This document shows positions 40,221 through 53,354 of a DNA stretch of 64,000 bases, piece after piece. The notes beneath the pieces were generated by a model, which was not told the origin of the DNA, did no database searches, and was given only the letters and a program-made list of their open reading frames with translations. The stretch covers positions 37,905,232 to 37,969,231 of the forward strand of contig JACBWW010000004.1 of assembly GCA_020086605.1 (NCBI GenBank), written 5' to 3'. The DNA comes from Lanius collurio (Eukaryota; Chordata; Aves; Passeriformes; Laniidae). Made by a program: the position numbers and the translations under genes. Position 1 is the stretch's first letter; the number at the start of each line of letters is the position of its first letter.

Positions 40221-41140
40221 GTTGCATGCAAGGCTCACACTGCGCAGAGAAACCCTGACACAGTGTAGGTCAAGCCACACAGAAGGAGCAGCAACAGGCT
40301 CTCAGACATGCATAGACTGCTGGCTTTTGTCCTGAGCTAACTGGTGGAGGCACAGGGAGTGAGACCCAAGAAGATGGACCTTTCTATGCAGCCCTGCCCT
40401 TTGCTCCCCTGAGGATGTGGCTGCACTTGAGTCCTTCACCAGAAGAAAGTGGTGGGTTTTGGTAATGGGACAGCTGGCTGTCCTGCACTGGGCAGGCACA
40501 ACCTGCCTGGGCCAGTTCCAGCTGCTCCTGTGGGGATGGGAGCAACCCTTGCCAACCAAATACTTGACTCAGTTGGAGAAGTGTATGGTGCCTTGCATGA
40601 GATGGTTTTAAAATAGGGTGGTCCTGGCCATGTGAGGGCCATTGGGGGAGTCATGTGCTGGTCATAATGAAATTATGTCAGTCATTATGCAGTGAGCCCA
40701 GCCTGCAGCTTCACATGTTGCCTCACCAATGGAATTGAATGGTACCTGAGTTTAATGTACCCTGAAAACAGGAGAAGTTGAAAGGGGGAAGGAGGGAGAA
40801 GAAGTGTTTCTTTATCTGTACTCTCTTTTGTTTCAATACCGGAATCAGTAAATAGATGTTTGTTAATTGACACTAAATTAATAGTCAACAGTGCCTACAA
40901 CACATCCATGTTGTGTGATTACAAGGCAGAGTTCAGTTGTGAACCCTGCAGACAAATATTGGAGAACAATGGAGTGGAAAATCGGAGTGTGCATCCCAGA
41001 CAATGAATCAAAGGTTCTGGAGTTTCTTGTCTGAATAGACAGTCCGTGGGAACACACTGCCACCCAGCTGTAAGGGACAAAGTGCCCTTATGCCAGTACC
41101 CCATGGCAGCAGTGAGTTTAAGGTGCTCATCCAACAATGG
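40221..41140. other. Unclassified GC-richer block
   Basis: Composition rises between about 40240 and 40800, with overlapping short frames on both strands and a purine-rich stretch at 40780-40805. It may be a decayed repeat. I could not match it to a family or find terminal repeats. Confidence 0.3.
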
Positions 41141-44100
41141 CTATTTCATGTATTTTGTTTTCACATAGTAGGTAGATTCTGTCTGCACTATAATCAATGG
41201 GAGCTTTGCCAGTGTCTTAACTAGGGCTGGGTTGTCACCTTGAAATCAGCAGTATTACTTTCAAGGTATAAAGAGAATTATGTGAGTAAACCTAGGGAGG
41301 ACTAGAACCAAATTTATTCATGGTGCCTTACATTGCTTTACGGATTGATCTTGGGGTTGCTAGATCTTAGTTACTGTAAAGCTTGTTTTATCACATCGGT
41401 TTGTAAGTTCACAGAAAAATGCTGAGACTAAAGCAAATTAGCAAACTTTCTTTATTCAGCTGCAAGGTTTTAAATTGCCTATAAAATTGCAGTTACACAA
41501 AATTCTGTTCTCAGAATTTCCTTACAAAGTGGACAGGTGAAAACCAGGTAAAACAGATTCTGTGTTTCAATACATGAGACACAGCTTGCTCATATTTAAA
41601 CATAACATCTATAAATAATTCACATTTTAAAAATGGGTAATGCCACACATTAACTGTCTTCATCCATTTCAGAAAGGAAACTAGTTTGCTAGATTTGTGT
41701 TCCCTTTTAGTTCATGGAGGAGACAAAATGTAATTTCTAGTGTAGATAATAAAAGTTTCCTCTGAAGGAGAAAGAACAAATGTGAATCATGAATGATGTT
41801 TGTATACTGAAATCTGGTCTAGGAATTCTCTATGACTTTGTGAAAGCAAAATGTACTCAGTGCCTTTAAAAAATGAGTGTAAATCAAAAATTTCAGATTG
41901 TCCACATTTAAATGAAAGTAATAGCTGTCAAATCCTGATTAGGAACATTTTCAGATCATTTTGATTATAAAATATCTTATTGGTGTTAAGTTAATGTTTT
42001 CTATTTGGCCTTGAGTACCATCAGATCCAGATGTGCTAGTTGTGCTAGGAGCAAGAAAGTGTGGTTCCCTATGATCTTCAGCACCCATAACCTCTGCTGT
42101 TACTCATCTCTTCCCTCCTCTTCTGCTCTACTTCAGCTCCTGTGCTGTGCCTGCCTTCTTCCCCAGCCACCCTGCACAGCCATCTTCCAGCCTGCATTCA
42201 GCCCAGATTTCACCTCACTATGGGAAGGTATAAATGTTAGGAAGAAAAGTGAGGTTCACAAAACTGGTGACTTTCTGCAGTTGCATTATTTAAATCAGCA
42301 GTGTCTTTCACGTTAAAGAGAATCTGATCACCAGCAGCAATCATATAAAGCATATTCCAAGAGGAGAGGGTAAACTGATGGAAGCTGCAAGCTTGTGTGT
42401 CAAAGTCAATTTATCTTTTAGAATTTTAGGCCACACAGCAAAGTGGATTAAGGAACTCAGCCACCAACAAACACTGTGACAAACCTACAACCTGTCAGCA
42501 GTTCCTCTGCCTCAGCTGAGCTGAAAAGAAAGGAATTGATGGTAAATCAATAGTGCTCAATTGTCATATGCAATACTGCATAATGGCAACACTGAACAGC
42601 CAAGCTATTAATGATAGCTCTCTGCTTTGAGAAAGCACAGAGTAGATGTGACTTCCTGGAAATTGATTCTAATTGCCCATATGTTTGGCCATTAAATTGT
42701 TCCTTTCCTGCTGATTTCCCAATATACATGAGAAAGGGATTGCTGTCTTGTATTATATTGAAATCACAAATATTGATATGACTATCTACAGGATCCCCAG
42801 TTCATTTCAAGGTACTAAGACACTACTAATATTTCTCTCAGAAGAAAATGTAAACAGATATAGTATTCATGCATCTATGGAAGTCATTGTGAGAGGATAT
42901 ACTGAAAGGGTGTATAATTTTCTCTATAATTTTCTCAGTTTAGACATTTTACAGAACAGTCGATGGCAATGCATTGTTCATGGGACCATCTGTCTGTGCT
43001 GCAATGTAATCCTCGAGGTAGAGACCAGGGCTGGAGTTCCACTTGGCACTCCGTCTTTAGCTGCCAAGTATTAAATGTTTGTTTGCTAAGCTGTAGAGCT
43101 TAAAGCACATGTTTCTGTGTCTCTTGACTGATATTTATATAGATATGAGATTTTATTGGACTACAGCATCATAATATCTGAAGGAATTTATTGTGGTTTC
43201 TCTGTGAGATATAAAATCAATGAATTCACACTTGGGTACACCTTTATATGCAAGCTTTAATATATACATCAGATAGGAATTGCTGATGTACATCTTCCAA
43301 TTTCTCACATCTTTTCTCTCTTACAGCAGTGTACCATAAGGTTTTTTCCTCCATTCTTCTTATAAATATATGTTTACGTTTTTCATCTTGCCTCCTATCT
43401 TGAATCATACTGATGGGCCATATACCCAAATGAACTTTTTCATAACATGCCACAATCAGCCATTTATAGCTGCAAATTTCACATCTTTTTTAGAAAATAT
43501 TTTTGTTATATTTCTATTTAAAGTAGTGCCTTTGTTCAGTTTTTGGACTGTGATAAGCACAGAAAAGAAAACCCTAATGAATTTTGGTTTTCTATTGTAT
43601 ATCAAGTTATCTATTGTATATCAAGCACAGACATACACATCCATCCCAACCTTAATAGTGCTGCCATGACCATATTTTTCTCTCTGATAAATAGGAAAAG
43701 TCACAGGTGTTATGTGGTAAACAGCAGATTATCATACTTTTAGGTTGTTATTAATTGTATTAAGTGTTTTAGGACAACAATGGCTTGGTATATCTTTCTC
43801 TATTCTTGGTTGTACTGCATTAGGTGATGTGCTGTCCAGTGTGATGTCCTTTTATCATTGATGTGAATTGAGGCTAGGAGTTTCATTCTTGTTTAGACGT
43901 CCAATACGTATAATTTTCAAAGGTGTTTTCTGAAGCCTGAGCAGAATTACCTTCTCTAAGAAGAAAAGTATGACAGGCATCTTTGTAGGCAGGATGGAGA
44001 TAAGAGAGGATTATGTATTTACTGATGACTAAAAAAACAAAGCTATTTTGTTAAAATAAAATACCATACATGATACACAATTCTGCCCTTGGGAAAAAGA

Positions 44101-46432
44101 ATCAGAGGAGGAAGGCACTATAAATGCTAGTCATATTATTGAATGTACTATTCAAAGTTATTCAAATACTAAATCAGGGACAGTTAATTTGAGAATAAAA
44201 CAGGAACAGAAATATGCACATTTAAATATAGTCATACTTCTACTTTGGATACTTAAATGAGCTAAATCTAATATCTATTTTATGTATTATGTATTTTTAT
44301 GCATTATGTGTTAAATCACTCCTCAATTCTTGAATGTACTCAAGCTTCCTTTTGAGCAACCTAGTTACCATATCCCGTATTATACATGCAATGGTGTACC
44401 ACACAGGAGTGTTTCCTAAGCAAACAGAAAACCCCAAATCTAGGCAATATCTTCTGCTTGGCATCTGTTCTGATGGCTCACAAAAGAAATTTTCCTCTAA
44501 ACATCACTGTGATATTTTCAATTTAGAAATACATAAAAGTTAAAATTTTCACTGCCAGACAGACATACTGTTTTCAAAGTTCTTAGTCTAAAACTGTTCT
44601 TTGAAGAAGCCAACACTGCAGGCAAATTTTAACTTACTTTTCAGTGTGTAAAATCCAGGTGCTTCCTGTTTTAAAGCAAAGAAAACAAAGGGAAGTTGTG
44701 TGAATTCTGCTTTATGGTTGCTACCTGGAGCAAGGTTAAGAATATTTCTGTGCTGACTGTTTAGATGTTTGAGACTTTTTTCTTTATTCTATATTCTAAT
44801 TCTATATTCTCTAATATTATTTTATAGCAATGTAGTGATTCAGTTTTCCCTAATCATGGCAGATTTGACCACTGGTAACTTGAGATTTCTTCATCAGTTT
44901 TCTTTCACTCTATATGCCTCTAAGAAATGTATTGCTGTCATTTTGTGGTGAGGACACTGCTGAGTCAGATTGTGAATAATGTCTCTGCAAATGGGTTATT
45001 CTAGCCCATCTCACCAGTACTTACATGCTTGAGTGACTACAGCCAAATGCTTTTCCTTAGTCAGTATGAAATCCCCATTCCCACCTCTTATATAAACCTA
45101 GCCCAAGCTACCCCTAATTCTCAAGTCTGAGTACTTTCTTTGAAGCGATGATACAAGAACAGCAGTGATTCACTTTCAGATGTGCCTACACAGCAGCAGG
45201 AGCTTGCCGAGAGAGATGGAAACGTCCAAGGTCAGTGACAGTGCAATGGAGAAACTTTGTGAAACAGATGTAAACACCCAATTCTAAAAGAGATTAGCGA
45301 TCAGCTAAACTGGTGATACTGATTTCGCACAGAATATAGTCCCTTCTTAATGAAGTGTTTTATTTTAGAAGTTCTTTAAAGCTCAAGGCATTTCCAGTCC
45401 TTCATTCAGATACGCAGCAAAGAGTACCCAAGTTCCAAAAAAATTTACATTTCTCATATTTGGGTTTCCATCCAAGCCTTTAATTACCTCTACATTTTGT
45501 AAACTCTACACAGAAAATGCCCCCTCCCTCAGCGGTACCTTAACTGTAGAAATAGAATGTATTTTGCCTGCTTCTGCTATCCCTGTGCTTTGAGTTCTCT
45601 TATTCCATGGCCCAGATTCACTGGGAAATGCCTATGATACCATTGGCTAAACTCTTCTGCAACTTAGAATTTTTTGGAAATGGTGCATGGTGCTTTGAAG
45701 TACTCTGGGAAAAATAATCAAATCAAGATGTCCAATTTTTTGTGATGGAAACCACGATTAAATTGATATGCCAAAATTATTTTTCTTAAAGAGAAAACAG
45801 TTTGTGAAGAGGAGATTATGATTTGAGTCATGAATTTAGAAGAATTCTCAACATCTAGACAGGAATAGAAACTGGGATAGACCTCTTGTGCTTAATATTT
45901 GGTTCCACCTATGTTTCCTATTTCTTCTAAACATTTTACGTTTTCTCAGCAGCTTTTCTATAGTACTTGCCATTTTCTATGGATGGCATAAACATTTGGG
46001 CATGTCAATTGATCAAACAAAATCAGTCTGCTTGACTCAGATAACAATATTTCAGTAACTTTAATGCATAATGCATATATATGTTGACAGTGTATATTAA
46101 AACCATTAAAAAAATATTAACAGGCTTTTGTTCCTCCTAAGTGATGATGATAAGAGTAATTATTCTAAGAGGTCTAAAATGCCATTGGGAATGATATGTA
46201 AACTCCATGGTTGCTGAGATTATTACTAATTCAAGCTCTAAGTGGAGCTGCTGTGTGTTGTATGACTCACAATTTATGAAGGGAAGGGCTAAGAATACAA
46301 AGTATCTACAGGAAGTACAAATCTTGGTGTGGAAAATCCATTCTGTAACAATAAAAGTTTAGAAGATTCTTTTTTGGTGTGCTGGTAGAATTTTTTGTCT
46401 TTTTGCAACTTTTTGCACAATTTTAAACTTCG
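41141..46432. other. Non-coding sequence, no gene seen
   Basis: It holds a C/T-rich patch at 42090-42230 and a 16-bp direct repeat (TCTATTGTATATCAAG) at about 43591-43625. A weak exon-like segment at 45180-45230 is discussed under findings. Confidence 0.5.
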
Positions 46433-46902
46433 ATGATACTGAACTGGGAGGAGATGCTGACTCCCTTGAAGGCAGAGAGGCCCTGCAGTGAGACCCAGAC
46501 AAATCCGGGATCTGGGCAATCACCAGCTGTGTGAAGTTTTAACAAAGACATGTCTCACTACACTCTGCAACTTTCCCACAAGGGAAGAAGAAAGGCAGGT
46601 ACCAATCTCTTCTGTGTGGTCACCAGTGACAGGATCTGATGGAACAGCATGAAGTTGTGTCAGGGGAGGTTTAGGTTAGATATCTGGAAAAGGCTCTTCA
46701 CCCAGAGGGTGGCTGGGCACTGGAACAAGCTCCTCAGGGGAGTGGTCAGAGCACCAAGCCTGACAGAGTTCCAGAAGCATTTGGACAGTACTCACAGGTG
46801 CATAGTGGGATTTTTGGTATTGTTTTGTTCAGAACTAGGAGTTGGATTTTGATGATCTTTGTATACACCTTCCAAGTCAGGGCATTCTATGATTCTATGA
46901 TT
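46433..46902 (+). repeat. CR1 LINE fragment with 3' octamer tail
   Basis: It starts 'tgaactgggaggagatgctg', passes 'ggcagagaggccctgcagtg' and 'ctgggcaatcaccagctgtg', and has an internal stretch that is hard to align. It continues 'tcaggggaggtttaggttag', 'agagggtggctgggcactgg' and 'gttggattttgatgatcttt', ending in GATTCTATGATT. It reaches from the end of the reverse-transcriptase frame to the true 3' terminus. A deletion around 46545-46615 joins two normally separated segments. Confidence 0.88.
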
Positions 46903-49234
46903 TGTAATCAGGTAGTAAGTAAGCTGTAATATTATTTATAATATATAAAGGATACCTATTTTATATTGTTACAACTCTTGCAATTTAAATGTTTGTTAAA
47001 GATGTCCTAGTAAAAAATATAACCTGTCTTCAGACACTCACTGCAGTGGCCAAGAATCAACTGTGTCTCTGGAAATAAGCAGGTCTTTATAACTCAGTTT
47101 ACTGCCTTGTGTGGTAGGTTTTCTGCCCTTAAATTCCATGCAGCAAGAGAATAAAGTTCCATTGGTTGGCATGGATGCTTTAAATGTAAGTACAAATCAG
47201 TACTTACTTTGGAATAAAGACAGGTATGTAAACTTTTGTGACAATAGTAATATACAAAATGGCAATTGATAAAAATACTGCTCTTTTCTGTTATCAATAG
47301 CCATAAAATTGCTTCCAATTCTTAGAAGAATAAATGGAAGAGGATCCTAAATAGCAGTGGATAATAATAAAGCCATCGCATGTAACTAGTATTTCAAACT
47401 ATGGATATTCAGATACAATTCCATCTCTGGGGATCACAACCTGAAAATAATACACAATGCAGCTCCTCTGCTACCTTAATTTTACTTTGTTTATTGTAAA
47501 AAGAATATCAGTAAATGGGAAACAATCTGAAACCCAAAAGGTTACAGATTCCAGCATTTGAAGTAGAACTCTTCGAACTCTATTACAATTTCACAAAATA
47601 TGAAAAATACTCTAGAGAAATAATTAACAAACCAGTGAGAAGTGGCATTGCTTTTATGTGATACACCAAGGTAAAGTAAAACTTAGATGTGAAAATTTGC
47701 AAAAGAAGAACATGGACAGGTTTTGAGGGTATGTAGAGAAGACATCAGCATATTTCATCAGGTTGATAAATTTTAGAAATTATCATATGAATAAACTTAA
47801 TTTTTTTGTACAACACATGAGAAGCTATTGATTATGGGGCAAAGTGGATAGGAACTGTTGTAACCCTTGAATAACCAGTGTCAAATCACCTGGACGAAAT
47901 ATTCACTGTGTAATAAAATCTTTAAGTTTTTTAAATAAAATTCCAATTTCAAATACCACTCAAACAACACAACAGTTAATTATTCAATAAAATCCCTCAT
48001 TTACTTTAAAGAAATGCATAATTTGACCCATAAAGCCCTTATGCTGACACCTGGTGCTCTCAATGGTTCTGCTGCATGCATTTTAAGTAGGCTTTTGTAC
48101 TACTTTTTTTACAGTAAATATTATGACATTTTAAACATATTTTGATGTTGTGGATATTTGTGAAGGGCTCATTATGTATTTGGTGGATGAGTGAAAGTAG
48201 CCTAATGGATAATAAGTAGAGTATTGCTCATTACAGATTTTTAGTTTTACTCTCTAACTATGGAAGGAAATTGGTTCAATGTTGATATGAAAACAAAAAC
48301 ACTGCAGGAAGAGGAGAAGAGCTCTAGCATAAATTTCAGTGAGAATAAGATGAGTTTAAAGACTTTGGTAGGAGAATGCAGAACATTATGGGGACTACTG
48401 CAGCAAGCAATGTGTAGCCACCCAAGAGTTTACTGGTGTAGGAATGGTCTGTCCTGTGGCTGTTGGTCTGGTGACAATTCTGAGCTTAATTTAGCAGTGT
48501 GGATACATCTTCTGAGACCCAGAGTTTTCATTTACAGACTTGCTGATAGGGAATTTCCCTAATCCACAGATCATTCAGAGCTAATTCAAGGGTGCTCAAC
48601 AGCCTGTTGTTAACAGACTGTTTTATGGGTTTCTGTGGTGCCTTAGTACAGCTGGAAAACTTTTTATTAAGACAAAATGCTTCATTTGAGTATACTGAGT
48701 CATTACAATATTCCTCTTCCTTCCATTTCTGCTTTAAAAAAGTAACGCTGTGGATGGCAAAGCCCAAAAACCTTACTCAGCACACCTTTACTTAGAGCTT
48801 ACTTGCACTGAAGAGGTTTGAGGACAGTAATATGCAGTAAGTGCTGGCAAGAGTGCAGCAGGCTAAACAGCACTTTATTCAGCTAAAGAACTAGGCTTGA
48901 AATCAATTAAAACTCAATTGTATTCAGCAACTGGGAAAAAAATAGATTTTGTTCCTCGCTATACTCCTACTTTTGCACGTTAAATTCTTTACTGATTTAC
49001 AGTCAGTTCTAAAGTTATTCTTTCTTGATCAATGTGATCAAATATAGGCTCAGATAAATAACAGACTATAAAAAAGGAAAAAAAAATAGGAAGGATGGTA
49101 AATGATTTGCTTGATTGAATGGTAACTATTTTCTGACCTTAAGCAGAAGGATCATGGTCAGAAGCAGGTACGCTAGGAAAAGGAATTATTCAAATATATT
49201 TTGATTTACTTTGCCCATGAACAGTAACATTTAT
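46903..49234. other. AT-rich non-coding sequence, no gene seen
   Basis: No supported gene. The 100-codon plus-strand frame at 48260-48562 has no recognisable domain and overlaps other random frames. Confidence 0.55.
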
Positions 49235-49318
49235 AGAAGCAACCCTGTCTGGGCAGAAAAATAGATACAATGACCCAAGAGGTCTTTTCCATCTCTTATT
49301 GCTATTGTTCTGCTATTA
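49235..49318 (+). repeat. Possible CR1 3'-end remnant
   Basis: 'gatacaatgacccaagaggt' and 'cttttccatctcttattgct' resemble the CR1 'tagatgacctcaagaggtcttttcca' terminus. It is short and decayed. Confidence 0.4.
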
Positions 49319-50330
49319 CATAAAATACATTAAAAATAAATTTGCATAACACACTGGAACAGCTCCAAGCAAGCCATTACAATCTCTGAAAAACAAAATA
49401 AATATGAAATTTAAACACAGCCTAAAAATATATTTCCTGATATGTCTGCATTCATTCTTCCATTGGAGATTACAAAATGAATCTTTATCAAAGAACTCTC
49501 CCTAAATAATGCCAAATTTCCAACTGAAGTCAGAGGAAAGACTGAGGCTTTGTCCTTAGAGCATACTGTCTTATTTTTAAGATCCATAAGGGCAAGTTTT
49601 GAAAGTAGAACTAGTGTTAAATTGTTGATGAATTTCAACAGGAATCTCTTGGGTCATAATATCATACTCATCTTTGAAAAATGCAAATATTTATTACTTT
49701 AAACTAGAGTCAGATGCAAGTATTCTATTGAACAAAAATCAGCCACACTGAACATTTACTTTTGAAAAAAAAGTTAATCAAATCTCCACTTGAAACCATT
49801 GCTTGATGAACAGAAAGACTATTCCTGTACCCTGGTTTTATTTCCATTAGAAGTGGGACTAACCTGTCCCACAGAGAAAATGAAGGAGGACAACTTCTAT
49901 AAAGTTTTTTGATGAACTTGCAGTACCATATTTCATGTGCAAAAGACACCAGACTGATTGCAACCATCCCTCTTCAGGGTCCTTTTGGGCATATGCAAAG
50001 CCATGTCCAAGATATACATAATTTGAAAATACTGAACAGCTACTGGTTTATACAACACATCATGTAGCTACAGGAACAAGCTGCTGGACACTTAATGTTC
50101 ACCACCCCTGTAGTAAATGTAGTGAATATTTCACCAATTTTCCAGTGATCAGGTGGAGAAGAGTGAGCCTTTGAATCAAGTTGATTCTTGACATTGCTGG
50201 GCTGCTCTCTGCCTAATCCCTATTTTTTCCTTTAACGCTTTGGTAACTTTTCCTGATAGCATATTTCCTGCTGAATGCTTGAGCTGCTCACAATCCTCTG
50301 CTTGCCAAGTTTACCTGTCTTTGGTTTTAC
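49319..50330. other. Non-coding sequence, no gene seen
   Basis: I recognise nothing here. Confidence 0.5.
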
Positions 50331-50335
50331 CTTCT

Positions 50336-50911
50336 TGTCATGGTTTAACCCCAGCCAGAAACAAAATCACACCTGCTTGCTCATTCCCCCACCAGTGAAG
50401 AGTGGGGAGAAAATGAGCAGAGTAAGTGGGAAAACTCACAGGTTGAGATAAAGACAATTTGATAAGTAAAGGAAAAGCTGGACATGCAAGAAAGCAAAAC
50501 AATTAACTCACCGCTTAATGGGCAGGGGTTCAGTCTACCCCAGGAAGGCAGGACTCCATCACACTTAATGGTTATATGGCAAGACAAATGCCATAGCTCC
50601 AAATATCTCCCCCGTCCTCCTTCTTCCCTACACTTCATATAGTGAGCATGATGTCATATGCTTTGGAATATCCCTTTGGTCAGTTGGGGTCACCAATCCT
50701 GGCTGTGCCTCCTCCCAGCTTCCCATGCACACTCAGATCCCTCACCAGTAAGGCAGTACAGAAATCAGAAGAGGCCTTGGCTCTATGCAAGAACTGCTAA
50801 GCAATAACCAAAGCATCTCTATTACCAACAGTTTTCAGCATGAATCCAAAATGCAGCCCCATACCAATCACTCTGAAGAGAATTAACTCTACCCCAGCCA
50901 AAACCAGCATA
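50336..50911 (-). mobile_element. Near-complete avian ERVL-type solo LTR with 5-bp target duplication
   Basis: The 576-bp element is flanked by the identical pentamer CTTCT at 50331-50335 and 50912-50916, the duplication size of ERVL-class elements. The left end is TGTCATGGTTTAACCC. The right end is CCAGCCAAAACCAGCATA, where the family ends in ACA, so one transition separates it. Internal landmarks of this abundant avian LTR are in order: 'gttgagataaagacaatttg', 'gcatgatgtcatatgctttg', 'gaatatccctttggtcagtt' and 'tcagcatgaatccaaaatgc'. Transcription would be on the minus strand: U3 is at the right, with a TATATGAAG-like box at about 50633-50641. The usual ATTAAA signal is degraded. No internal retroviral sequence remains. 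Confidence 0.93.
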
Positions 50912-53336
50912 CTTCTTTATCTTGTGTGGACATAACACATACATTCTCACAGTTCTTTGCTACAATTTAGACATTTTACTAGAAGTCTGAGTCAAGAACT
51001 TGCAGCTGTGCTGTATCCCATCTAGAACTTGGATCCACACTGACAGTAGACCATGTTCAGGCATGTCTCTGCCTCGATTTAACAGAGGTCTTAGGAACAT
51101 GATACAGAGATACCCAAGCTGGTCAAGCAGGAAATCAGCACAGGTATAACAGAATTCACTGAGTCATTGTTCTTCATGCCTTGGGAAAACCATAGCTATT
51201 CTGCCATAAAATACATTTGAGCTATTAAACCTTGTCAGATCCAATTTGACTCTACCCTGCAGTCTATTCATATGTTTCTGAATCTCTAACACTGTTAATC
51301 CACAGCCTGGCTAATTGAAAGGAGCATATTTGATAATATTATGATTATGAAAGCCCTAGTATTTTATGTGATAATTCTCAAAGAAAGGACATTATTCTTT
51401 GCTACTTAATATTTATTATGTGGAAAGGACAGAAGTCAACAACTGGAGGCCAAACTACAGGCTATCTCTTACGAATGTACCATGTTTCTAATAAATTACC
51501 TCAAATCATGAAAAAATACCCTTCACTTATTAAGCTCTAATAATTTTTGATTCTCCACAATGCTAAGGAGCCATTATTGTCAATTGGAATGCTAATTTCT
51601 AATTTAAACATTTCTAACTTCTTGTGCTTTGTATGACATACTATTTCAAATCACATTTAATTATAATCTCCTAAATAGACGTAATAAAAAATTATGAAAA
51701 CTGCATAATCTATTGTTTGATCAGTGAGTCTTATTATGATTTTATCTATCAGATTAAAGGGCTTCTTCACTGTATTTTTATTAACCAATTTTGATAAAGA
51801 GAAAAGGAGAACTAACAACCACAAGCTTAATTAGCCAGCTTCTTCTGTAAATATTGGAAGAGCTCAAAAATATAGGGTAAAAATTGTAAACTATGCATTC
51901 TCTGAGTCTCTTAGAGGAAATATACAAAGATGAAAACATAATTAATGATGCAGATTCAGAATTTCTATTGGAATGCATTTTTAATGGCAAGCAAGCCTGT
52001 CTGACAAAGTTAAAGTAGGACATTGACATGCTTGTGTAACAGAAAACACAGGCTGCTTCTGGTGGAGAAGTGTAAGAGTAGCACAGAGAACTGTTCTTTG
52101 TTTTGCTCCTTTCTAGGGTGAAACAAAGTAATCTGTCCTGTAGGTATGTTTTTTAGTCTCATGTTGCTTTTAAGCATTTATATTTTAAGACTTCCCTATT
52201 TTTACAATACAAACATATGCATTGCATACCTTCCTGTCCATCTGCCCTGTTCTCTTATGAAGAGAGATATTGGGAGTCACGCTTTATCTAAGGATAGAAG
52301 AACTTGGTAAAAGAGTATTTCTTTTTATTAAAAAGACCAGCTCTAACTTTGGTTTTATGTTCTTTAGAATATATGGCAGCTGAAAGAAAGAATTAGAAAT
52401 AGAAAAAGAATGAAGGATAATCCTCAATTTAACAGCATGAGTTAAAAGGATCACTTTCAAGGCCTGCTACTTTTCATTCCAAAAATCTTAATAGCAGCAT
52501 CTCTTTCTCAGTGTGATCCTTCTTATCATTCAATAAAGGAGCGTTTTTCTAAGAAGAAGAAACAGATATGAGAGCTTCAGTAAAGTTATCAAAGAGTATG
52601 ATGTTGTCATACAAACTAGAAGAAAAAGACCTCTTCATACAGATCTGTCTATGAAGAAATCAGAATTTTAACAGCAGCTATGGGCCATTGTTTGTTCCAG
52701 ACCTAATTAACTTAGAGAAAAGGTCTATTAGGGTTGAGTTTAAATCATATATTTATATACAAGTATAGTTTCCTGTGTCCCTTTCTGCTTTCTTCCTTTT
52801 TGTATTTCATGGAACATCAGGCAGTCTCCGCTTGTGCTGCTCTTGTGCCCATGGCCAAGCACTGATTTCAGAGTAGCAGCTGGCAGCCACAGAGGTCTGC
52901 TGCCAGCAGGTCCTTCCTCCTTGCCTCCTCTGTGTCAATAAACTCCAGCATCTGAAGAACAGGGAGCAACACTCTCAAGAGAGTTTTGGAGTAGTTTTAA
53001 TTATTCAGTTGTGCTCTGATGTTAGAAGTGATTCAGATGTCCTACTAACTAATCTTACATTTCCATGCCGGGTAACTTCAGGGCCCTGTCAATTTCCTTC
53101 AGGTCCCTGAGATTTCATTTTCACATTACATTTTTGTCACCGAACAAATGCCATTGGAAGCTCTAGCAATTTTCTCTAGCAAATCTTATTTTAGTGAGAA
53201 GTAGCGGAAGCATGGAACAAGATTTCCCCAGACAACTAAGGCAATAAAAATAGAATGTATGTCTTTAAAGAGAATTTCATTCTGATTTCCAGTAAAAGAG
53301 ACAAAATCACCTTTCTCTTCTTGTTTCTTCTTCCTT

Positions 53337-53354
53337 CCCCCCCCCCCCCCCCCC
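53337..53354 (+). repeat. C18 homopolymer
   Basis: Eighteen consecutive C follow a pyrimidine-rich tract and precede AAAG. Such a run is prone to length errors and variation. Confidence 0.97.

Noticed and set aside
52800..52980. GC-richer patch with AATAAA as an LTR
   Set aside because: No TG...CA ends or target duplication could be found; left unclassified.
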